A stretch of 6,262 nt of DNA. It comes from JBIKLM01 sp044375105 (lineage in GTDB: Bacteria > Planctomycetota > UBA1135 > GCA-002686595). Numbering within the stretch: position 1 is the first letter of the stretch; each line of letters opens with the position of its first letter. The stretch covers positions 1 through 6,262 of the forward strand of contig JBILNK010000223.1 in the NCBI GenBank assembly GCA_044375105.1. The letters run 5' to 3'. The notes below the pieces were generated by a model. That model searched no databases. It was not told where the DNA came from and saw only the letters and a list, made by a program, of their open reading frames with translations. Below, piece after piece: positions 1 through 5,137 of the stretch. A program made the translations under genes and the position numbers.

Positions 1-1
1 C

Positions 2-1966
2 GTCGAGGCTTGGACCGAGCGCCACCTGCCGCGCCGCGTGCGCCTGACCGACGGCCGCGAGGTGGTCTATTACGGCGAGCCGGTGCTCGACGCCGCCACC
101 CAGAGCCTGGTGGCCAAGACGCCCTACGATCGCGAGGTGCGCGTGCCGCTGGACCTGCTGCCGCGCAAGCCCGATGGCGGCGTGGTCACCGAGCCGGCTT
201 CGCTGATCGAATTCACCGAATGGACCTCGCTCTCGCGGGTCGATGCCTTCACCTGGCCCGCCTCCGAGGGGGTCTGGGGCCTGTGGGGCCTCTCGCCCAA
301 ATTCCAGGGCCAGGAGCCGCGCCAGAAGGGCATCACCATCGACACCTGGGCGATGACCAACGTGCTCGAGTGGGACCGCAGCGCCGGCCCGCCCCCCGAG
401 GTGGTCGAGTACCTGCCGGCCAGCTTGGTGCACCGCATCCGCAAGGACGCCGACGTGCTCTGCATCGGCGCCGGCGGCGGCATGGACCTGCTCACGGCCA
501 AGCGCTTCGGACAGCGCTCGATCACCGGCGTCGAGATCAACCCCTCGATCGTCAAGGCGGTGCAGACCGCGCGCGATGCGGAGGGCACCCTGCTCGACTT
601 CCAGGGCCGGCTGTACGACCCGGCGGACCAGACCGACGGGGTCGAGATCGTGGTCAGCGAGGGGCGCCACTTCCTGGAGCGCGATCCGCGCCTCTACGAC
701 GTGGTGCAGCTCTCGGGGGTCGACACGGCCTCGACCACCCAGGCCGGCGCCTTCTCCCTGTCGGAGAACTTCCTCTACACCGAAGAAGCCTTCGACACCT
801 ACCTGGCGCACACCAAGCCCGGCGGCATCGTGACCCTGACCCGCTGGGTGCTGCCCGACCAGGAGACCGGCCACCCGCGCGAGGAGCTGCGCCTGATGAC
901 CCTGGCCTGGGGCGCCCTCGAGCGCGCCGGCGTGACCGATCCCGCGCGCCACATCCTGCTGGTCGAATCCCAGGGTTTCGCGGTGATCCTGTTCGGCAAG
1001 GCGCCCTTCAGCCCCGAGGAGCTGGCGACCCTGGACCAGACCTGCGCGGAGCTCGAGTTCAAGCCCCTGTTCCATCCCGCGCGGGCTTCGACGGTGCTGC
1101 ACCCGCAGACCAAGCTGCCGATCCAGAACTGGTTCGAAACCTTCGCCAGCTCCCCGGACAAGGCCGCCTTCCTGCGCGACTACCCCTACGACGTGGCCCC
1201 GCCCACGGACGACCGGCCGTTCTTCTTCGAGGTCTCGCGCTTCCGCCACCTGGCCGAAAAGGAGAGCTTCCTCAACATCCTGGGCGGCCTGACCGCCCAC
1301 GCGATCCTGGCGCTGCTGCTGATCATCTCGGCGCTGGTCTCCTGGTTCTTCGTGATCCAGCCCCTGTGGAAGCTCGAGGTCGGGCCCGAGGGCCGCCTGG
1401 CCCGGCGCCTGCCGGTGCTGCTCTACTTCGGTTCCCTGGGCCTGGGCTTCATCTTCGTCGAGGTGGTGCTGGCCCAGCAGTTCATCCTGTTTCTCGGCAA
1501 TCCGCTCTACTCCCTGGCGGTGGTGCTGTTCAGCGTGCTGATCTTTTCAGGGATCGGCGCGGCGCTCTCGGCGCGCCTGACGAGCCCGCTGCTGCCGCTG
1601 CTGGGGGTGGTCCTGCTGGCCGCCGGGTATCCGTTCCTGCTGGAGCGCGTCTTCGACGCCGCCCTGATGCTGCCCGACGGCCCCCGCATCGCCATCTCGG
1701 TGGGCCTGCTGGCGCCCCTGGCCCTGGCGATGGGCATGCCCTTCGCCCTGGGCCTGCGCAAGATCGCCGCCGCCGGCCCCCAGGTCAGCGCCTGGGCCTG
1801 GGGCATCAACGGCTACACCTCCGTGGTCGGCTCGGTGCTGACCGTGGTGCTCTCGATCTCCCTGGGCTTCCGGCTGGTGGTCTGGGTCGGCGCGGGCGTC
1901 TACCTCCTGGCCCTGCTGGCCGCGCCGTTCCTGGCGCGCAAGAGTGCCCAGCTCGAGCCGCGCTGA
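2..1966 (+). CDS. Spermidine-synthase-like SAM-binding domain fused to a multi-pass membrane domain (5' end outside window)
   Basis: The frame is open from base 2, so the N-terminus lies outside; 654 residues are visible, ending at TGA 1964-1966. The GTG at 38 is an internal Val. A Rossmann-type methyltransferase core is seen: glycine motif VLCIGAGGGMD (about 455-487), acidic ribose-binding GVEIN (about 527-541), SEGRHFL (about 656-676), and a PTDDRPFFFEV block (about 1202-1234) that recurs in membrane-bound spermidine-synthase-like proteins. About seven hydrophobic segments follow (near 1277-1357, 1409-1490, 1508-1573, 1586-1642, 1688-1756, 1790-1870, 1874-1936), including LAQQFILFLGNPLYSL and WAWGINGYTSVVGSV, also typical of this family. 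Where polyamine synthases have an Asp-Ser-x-Asp-Pro-like catalytic motif, this one reads YDVVQLSGVDT (about 694-726), so genuine spermidine synthesis is doubtful. Family members often carry further membrane helices at the N-terminus, which cannot be checked here. The substrate is unknown. Family assignment is firm; function is not. Confidence 0.88.
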   Translation, partial: VEAWTERHLPRRVRLTDGREVVYYGEPVLDAATQSLVAKTPYDREVRVPLDLLPRKPDGGVVTEPASLIEFTEWTSLSRVDAFTWPASEGVWGLWGLSPKFQGQEPRQKGITIDTWAMTNVLEWDRSAGPPPEVVEYLPASLVHRIRKDADVLCIGAGGGMDLLTAKRFGQRSITGVEINPSIVKAVQTARDAEGTLLDFQGRLYDPADQTDGVEIVVSEGRHFLERDPRLYDVVQLSGVDTASTTQAGAFSLSENFLYTEEAFDTYLAHTKPGGIVTLTRWVLPDQETGHPREELRLMTLAWGALERAGVTDPARHILLVESQGFAVILFGKAPFSPEELATLDQTCAELEFKPLFHPARASTVLHPQTKLPIQNWFETFASSPDKAAFLRDYPYDVAPPTDDRPFFFEVSRFRHLAEKESFLNILGGLTAHAILALLLIISALVSWFFVIQPLWKLEVGPEGRLARRLPVLLYFGSLGLGFIFVEVVLAQQFILFLGNPLYSLAVVLFSVLIFSGIGAALSARLTSPLLPLLGVVLLAAGYPFLLERVFDAALMLPDGPRIAISVGLLAPLALAMGMPFALGLRKIAAAGPQVSAWAWGINGYTSVVGSVLTVVLSISLGFRLVVWVGAGVYLLALLAAPFLARKSAQLEPR

Positions 1967-1983
1967 CGCCAGCGGACAAATCG

Positions 1984-2002
1984 CCTCGAGCTGCACTCGA
2001 GG
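1984..2002 (+). terminator. Candidate hairpin terminator after the membrane methyltransferase-like gene
   Basis: A perfect 7-bp inverted repeat, CCTCGAG / CTCGAGG, with a 5-nt loop (CTGCA) begins 17 nt after the stop codon at 1966. The position suits transcription termination or 3'-end protection. It is followed by a G/C run (GGGGCC) rather than a T-tract, so it is not a canonical intrinsic terminator. T-poor hairpins are common in GC-rich genomes. Confidence 0.45.
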
Positions 2003-2054
2003 GGGGCCTTCCCGACATCGCCTCCGCGGCCCAGGTGCCGGACCCAGACTGAAC

Positions 2055-2080
2055 TTGACACGCGGAGGGGGGGGTAGCGT
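2055..2080 (+). promoter_or_regulatory. Possible sigma-70-type promoter for the glycine-rich secreted protein
   Basis: A perfect TTGACA -35 hexamer lies at 2055-2060. The best -10-like element is TAGCGT at 2075-2080, but the spacing is only 14 nt, short of the usual 16-18, and the spacer is a G-run. At the optimal 17-nt spacing the hexamer would be CGTCTC, a poor match. The site sits in the only gap upstream of the gene starting at 2146 and would give a leader of roughly 55-60 nt. It is supported by one good box and by position only. Confidence 0.35.
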
Positions 2081-2145
2081 CTCTCTGCAGCGGTTTCGTC
2101 GCCCAGATCGCTCGATGAGTTCCCGCCCTTTTCCGAAGTCCTCCG

Positions 2146-3525
2146 ATGATGCCCTCGGCCGATGCTCGTTTGCCCCTAGCTCCTGTCCTCCATCCGCGGG
2201 CCACGCGACGTGACCCCGATCCCAGCTGGTCGCGTCGGCCCCTGCGGATCCCGCGGGCCTTCCTGTGGTGCCTGCTGAGCGCCGCCAGCTCTGGCGGCAG
2301 CGTCGGAGCCCAGCAGCCCATCCCGACCTCTGGTGAGATCTTGTTGGCGCAGGGGCAAGTGCTGCGCGGATTGATCCGGGCGGAAACGGTGCGCCTGCCC
2401 GCGGGGGTCACGGCAACCGTCGCCGAGGATCTGGTGATCGAGGCGACGGGTGAGCTGCTGATCGCTGGACGGCTGCTGCTGGCGGATCGAGCCGCGGGCG
2501 AATCGAAGGCCGACGCTCCGTATCTGCGGATGTGGGCAGGCAGGCGCCTGACGATCACCGGGGAAGTCTTGGGTGGCCGCGGCCTTGATTGGGGGGGGCT
2601 CACTGCGGCCCAGAGCGCGGGACAGCCCGGCGGAAACGGCAGCGATGTGCGCGTCGAGGCGCCGGACCTGTTGGTCTCCGGACTGGTGCGCGCTGGGGAT
2701 GGCGGCCAGGGAGGTGCAGGCAGCCACGGGGGTCACGGCGGCTCGATCCAAGTCATCGGGGGAGTCCGCTCGAGCCACGGGCTGGAGCGGGCCCAGCTGG
2801 AGAGCCTAGGTGCGAAGGTGGGCTTCTGGGCCGGAAGGGGAGGTCGCGGCGGGGACGGGGCACCAGGATTTCCATCCGGAGGCAATGGAGGCGATTCTGG
2901 ATCGATCGACCACCAGGCCTTCCCGGGGCTGACCGGCGATGAGCCGATCGTCGATGGCTGCCAAGCCGGTGTCGATGGGATTCAGCCTCCGATTTCGCTC
3001 GGGAACGATGGGGCCCAGGGCGGCAACGGGGCTTCGGGGACCGAAGCCAATCCGAATGGGGGCGACGGAGGGCACGGCGGGACAGCGCGCGACGTGCGTG
3101 GCGCCCGGGGTCAAGACGGCTACCCCGCAAGCGACTGCTGCAACCCCCCGAAGCCCGGCATGAAGGGCGGTGGGGGCGGCCGGGGCGGCGATGCCAAGAC
3201 CGGCAAGGGTGGGAATGGAGGCAACGGCGGCCCGGGTTACACCGTCGGGTCCGGTTCCGGGGTCGGCGGCAAGGCGGGAAACGCCGGGGATGCAGGGCTT
3301 GCAACCGCTGGCGACGGCGGCAAGGGCGGCAATGGGGGTCGCGGAAGCACTCCGGGCCTGCCGGGCAGCGGAGGCCTGGGTGGCACGCCGACGAGTCAGC
3401 CCCCTGGAAGCCCTGGGAACCCGGGCCAGCCGGGCGGAGGTGCGGGAAACGGAGGTGGGGGCGGAGGTACCCAAGCCGGCAGCCCCGGTGCTCCCGGCAA
3501 CCCCGGCTCCACTTGCGCGGACTGA
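2146..3525 (+). CDS. Predicted secreted glycine-rich repeat protein with a beta-solenoid-like N-terminal part
   Basis: I do not recognise this 459-residue protein as a named family. A basic stretch (R30-R37) precedes a hydrophobic core (about residues 38-55, AFLWCLLSAAS then GGSVGA), with likely signal peptidase I cleavage after VGA at A55. Residues 96-208 hold about four short repeats of alternating hydrophobics ending in an (I/V)xG turn, resembling rungs of a right-handed beta-solenoid. From about residue 159 the chain becomes glycine-rich (31 Gly in residues 341-400) in GGxGGxGG units with N, D, K, H or R at x. It ends in Gly-X-Pro triplets (421-429 and 445-453). Cysteines at 272, 331, 332 and 457 could form disulfides outside the cytoplasm. 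ATG 2146 is the first start after an in-frame TGA at 2116; ATG 2149 is equally possible, and neither has a clear ribosome site. The long n-region (37 residues) hints that the true start may differ. Third positions are less GC-biased than in the neighbours. A cell-surface, matrix or adhesin role is an inference from architecture. Confidence 0.75.
   Translation: MMPSADARLPLAPVLHPRATRRDPDPSWSRRPLRIPRAFLWCLLSAASSGGSVGAQQPIPTSGEILLAQGQVLRGLIRAETVRLPAGVTATVAEDLVIEATGELLIAGRLLLADRAAGESKADAPYLRMWAGRRLTITGEVLGGRGLDWGGLTAAQSAGQPGGNGSDVRVEAPDLLVSGLVRAGDGGQGGAGSHGGHGGSIQVIGGVRSSHGLERAQLESLGAKVGFWAGRGGRGGDGAPGFPSGGNGGDSGSIDHQAFPGLTGDEPIVDGCQAGVDGIQPPISLGNDGAQGGNGASGTEANPNGGDGGHGGTARDVRGARGQDGYPASDCCNPPKPGMKGGGGGRGGDAKTGKGGNGGNGGPGYTVGSGSGVGGKAGNAGDAGLATAGDGGKGGNGGRGSTPGLPGSGGLGGTPTSQPPGSPGNPGQPGGGAGNGGGGGGTQAGSPGAPGNPGSTCAD
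2620..3513 (+). repeat. Degenerate glycine-rich coding repeat (GGxGG units)
   Basis: Residues about 159-456 of the secreted protein are built from short units such as GGNGGNGGPG, GDGGKGGNGG and GGDGGHGG, interrupted by two less repetitive segments (about residues 200-225 and 255-290). DNA-level identity between units is low because glycine codons vary freely (GGC, GGG, GGA and GGT all occur). The tract therefore looks old or selected at protein level, not a recent tandem expansion. Proline-rich open frames on the opposite strand here are mirrors of the glycine codons. Confidence 0.7.
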
Positions 3526-3537
3526 TTTTGAGGAACA

Positions 3538-3559
3538 GCCTCCAGCCACGCCGGGAGGC
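3538..3559 (+). terminator. Candidate hairpin after the glycine-rich protein gene
   Basis: Inverted repeat GCCTCC / GGAGGC (6 bp, 10-nt loop) starts 12 nt after the stop at 3525. No T-tract follows, so its strength as a terminator is uncertain. Position downstream of the only plus-strand gene here is the main support. Confidence 0.3.
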
Positions 3560-3712
3560 CCTTCAGCCCGAGCCCGCGAGGTTTGGAATAACCCATGGGC
3601 CAAGAGGCGGCTCGGTCCGTCAACCCGGGGCGGGCCGTACCCCGATGAGCCCCCGCGGCGACCGCTGGGAGGCTGGGAGAAATCAGCGCACAGAGCCGAT
3701 CTCAGCCCCTGC

Positions 3713-3730
3713 GGCCGCTCGAACGCGGCC
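3713..3730 (-). terminator. Candidate hairpin downstream of pta
   Basis: An all-GC 6-bp inverted repeat, GGCCGC / GCGGCC, with a 6-nt loop (TCGAAC) lies about 65 nt past the pta stop on the minus strand. There is no T-run on either side. It could end the minus-strand operon transcript or work in both directions, but chance occurrence is quite possible. Confidence 0.25.
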
Positions 3731-3795
3731 CGACGGGACCAGACGGAATGCTGTGCCGGGTCGGGCGCACCCCGGGTCGATCTTCACTCTGCCCT

Positions 3796-4770
3796 TCAGG
3801 CGAGCAGCGCGGCGATGCAGGCCACGTCGACGATGTCCTCGACGCTGCAGCCGCGCGAGAGGTCCATGTAGGGGCGCGCCAGGCCCTGCACCAGGGGGCC
3901 GAGGGCCGTGGCGCCGGCCAAGCGCTGGGTCAGCTTGTAGGCGATGTTGCCGGCGTCGAGGTCCGGGAAGATCAGCACGTTGGCGCGGCCCGCCAGGGGC
4001 GAGCGCGGGGCCTTCTTCTCGGCCACGGCGGGCACGATGGCGGCGTCGACCTGCAGCTCCCCATCGACGGACAGGTCCGGCGCACGGGCGCGCAGGAGCT
4101 CCGTGGCGCGGATCACCTTGTCCACGTGGGGGTGGCTGGCGGAGCCCTTGGTCGAGAAGGACAAGAGCGCCACCCGCGGCGTCTCGCCCACCAGCCGGCG
4201 GTGGCTCTCGGCGCTGGCCAGGGCGATGTCGACCAGCTGCTCGGCGCTGGGGTCCGGTACCACGCCGCAATCGGCGAAGGTGTAGGCGCGCTCGGCCAGG
4301 ACCATCAGGAAGCACGAGGACACCGTGCGGATGCCCGCGGCGGGGCCCAGCACGGTGATCCCGGCGCGCAGCACGTCCGCCGTGGCGGCTTCGCTGCCGG
4401 CCACGGCCGCCTGGGCCTCGCCGCTCTCCACCAGGAAGGCCCCGAAGATCAGCGGCGTGCGCACGGCGGCGGCCGCCTCGGCCTCGCTGAGGCCCTTGGC
4501 TCGGCGCTTCTCGAAATAACGGGCGGCGAAGGCGCCGGTGCGCGGATCGCTGGACGGATCGATCAGGCGCACCCCGGCCGGGGCGCTGACCAGACCGCGC
4601 CCGGCCAGCAGGATCGGGCGCACGAGGCCCTGGGCCGCCAGCTGGGTCGCGGCGGCGACCACGCGCGGATCCTGGGCCTCGGGCAGCACGACGGCCGCGC
4701 CCTTTTGGCGCGCGCGCTGGCGCAGGTCCGCCAGCAGGGTGCGGCGCAGGTCGGAGGCTTGGGCGCCCAT
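3796..4770 (-). CDS. pta: Phosphate acetyltransferase (phosphotransacetylase)
   Basis: This 324-residue protein matches the short, single-domain class of phosphotransacetylase, which interconverts acetyl-CoA plus phosphate with acetyl phosphate plus CoA in the cytoplasm. The N-terminal AAVVLPEAQDPRVVAAA is the usual family opening (I/V-x-LPE-x-x-DxR). The C-terminal half has SCFLMVL, FADCGVVPDPSAEQL, the STKGSASHP block, DGELQVDAAIVP, LIFPDLDAGNIAYKL and DLSRGCSVEDIV. S305, R306 and D312 line up with Ser309, Arg310 and Asp316, active-site residues of the Methanosarcina thermophila enzyme. The length is complete for the class, with no long regulatory N-terminal domain. It is the last gene of a minus-strand operon, starting only 5 nt after the upstream stop. 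The Shine-Dalgarno-like GAAGG (4773-4777) overlaps that stop with just 2 nt before ATG, suggesting translational coupling. No acetate kinase gene is visible. A phosphate butyryltransferase is the main alternative, but the motifs favour Pta. Confidence 0.93.
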   Translation of the reverse strand: MGAQASDLRRTLLADLRQRARQKGAAVVLPEAQDPRVVAAATQLAAQGLVRPILLAGRGLVSAPAGVRLIDPSSDPRTGAFAARYFEKRRAKGLSEAEAAAAVRTPLIFGAFLVESGEAQAAVAGSEAATADVLRAGITVLGPAAGIRTVSSCFLMVLAERAYTFADCGVVPDPSAEQLVDIALASAESHRRLVGETPRVALLSFSTKGSASHPHVDKVIRATELLRARAPDLSVDGELQVDAAIVPAVAEKKAPRSPLAGRANVLIFPDLDAGNIAYKLTQRLAGATALGPLVQGLARPYMDLSRGCSVEDIVDVACIAALLA

Positions 4771-4775
4771 CGCCT

Positions 4776-5123
4776 TCAGCGCTCGGGGGTCTTGGCGAGC
4801 ACGTCGGCGGGCACCTCGAGCTCGAGCCGCAGCAGCGCCAGGCCGTGGGTCTTGCCCTGGGCGTCGGTCTTGAGCGAGGCCGAGCCGCCGCCGCCCAGGG
4901 AGTCGGCCAGGATGAAGTTCAGCACGCGCATGTTGGCGGCTTCGTAGCGCTTGACCGCGCCATGGTTGATGGCCGCGAAGTGCAGGCGTACGCGCTCTTC
5001 GCTGAGCTCGCGGCGCAGGAATTCATAGGCCGCCTCGGAGCGCGCCATCAGGCCCACGTTGGAGCCTTCGCCCTTGTCGCCCGAGCGGGCGTCGGCGATG
5101 CGGGAGAGCAGGACTTTGGGCAT
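4776..5123 (-). CDS. AtuA-associated small protein (AtuA C-terminal ferredoxin-like domain)
   Basis: This 115-residue cytoplasmic protein matches the compact domain found at the C-terminus of long AtuA proteins or, as here, encoded separately just after the large AtuA part. Seen in the sequence are the opening VLLSRIADARSGDKGEGSNV (residues 4-23), INHGAVKRYEAANMRVLNF and the glycine loop LGGGGSASLKTDAQGK before a final beta-rich stretch. These are the conserved blocks of that domain. Despite the 'ferredoxin-like' fold name there are no cysteines for an Fe-S cluster. The start is well supported: AGGAG at 5133-5137 lies 9 nt before ATG 5123 and overlaps the upstream stop. The gap from that gene is 13 nt, and 5 nt to pta. 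It probably forms a complex with the upstream AtuA-family protein; the biochemical role of the pair is not established. Confidence 0.88.
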   Translation of the reverse strand: MPKVLLSRIADARSGDKGEGSNVGLMARSEAAYEFLRRELSEERVRLHFAAINHGAVKRYEAANMRVLNFILADSLGGGGSASLKTDAQGKTHGLALLRLELEVPADVLAKTPER

Positions 5124-5132
5124 GGTGCGGGG

Positions 5133-5137
5133 CTCCT
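5133..5137 (-). promoter_or_regulatory. Ribosome binding site of the small AtuA-associated gene
   Basis: AGGAG on the minus strand sits 9 nt upstream of ATG 5123 and shares a base with the TGA stop (5139-5137) of the preceding AtuA-family gene. The overlap ties translation of the two genes together and fixes the start of the small protein. Confidence 0.7.

Larger units (their letters stand above)
3526..3795. other. Intergenic gap between convergent genes
   Basis: This 270-nt stretch lies between the stop of the glycine-rich protein (plus) and the stop of pta (minus). No open frame here has a recognisable protein or plausible ribosome site. It contains several short GC-rich inverted repeats: 3538-3559, a bulged stem at 3652-3669 (CCCGCGG / CCGC-T-GGG), and 3713-3730. 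It also has an 8-bp direct repeat, CCGGGTCG, at 3756-3763 and 3772-3779. These probably reflect termination signals plus chance in GC-rich DNA. Confidence 0.6.

Noticed and set aside
10..2052. A 680-residue open frame on the plus strand overlapping the membrane methyltransferase-like gene
   Set aside because: It is rich in Arg, Pro, Gly and Ala with no recognisable motif. The overlapping frame has a clear methyltransferase core and membrane helices, so this is a GC-rich shadow.
1944..2213. An 89-residue plus-strand frame spanning the gap after the membrane gene
   Set aside because: It straddles the previous gene's stop, the hairpin and the next gene's start, has no ribosome site and no recognisable features.
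2620..3513. Repetitive DNA that might suggest a CRISPR array or tandem satellite
   Set aside because: Units are short, irregular and in frame with one long coding sequence. There are no constant repeats with unique spacers and no cas genes.
2806..3603. A 265-residue minus-strand open frame opposite the glycine-rich gene
   Set aside because: The composition mirrors glycine codons read in reverse (Ala, Pro, Arg, Thr). The sense frame has a signal peptide and coherent domain order.
3396..3623. A 75-residue proline-rich minus-strand frame with PPPPPPFPAPPPG
   Set aside because: Proline codons are the exact complement of the GGN codons of the glycine-rich tail; no ribosome site or conserved features.
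3756..3779. An 8-bp direct repeat (CCGGGTCG) as a possible operator or attachment site
   Set aside because: It is short, GC-only in a GC-rich region, located after the stops of convergent genes, and no integrase or regulator is nearby.
3748..4947. A 399-residue plus-strand open frame opposite pta and the small AtuA-associated gene
   Set aside because: It is antisense to two confidently identified genes, with low-complexity His/Gly/Ala/Gln-rich composition and no family motifs.
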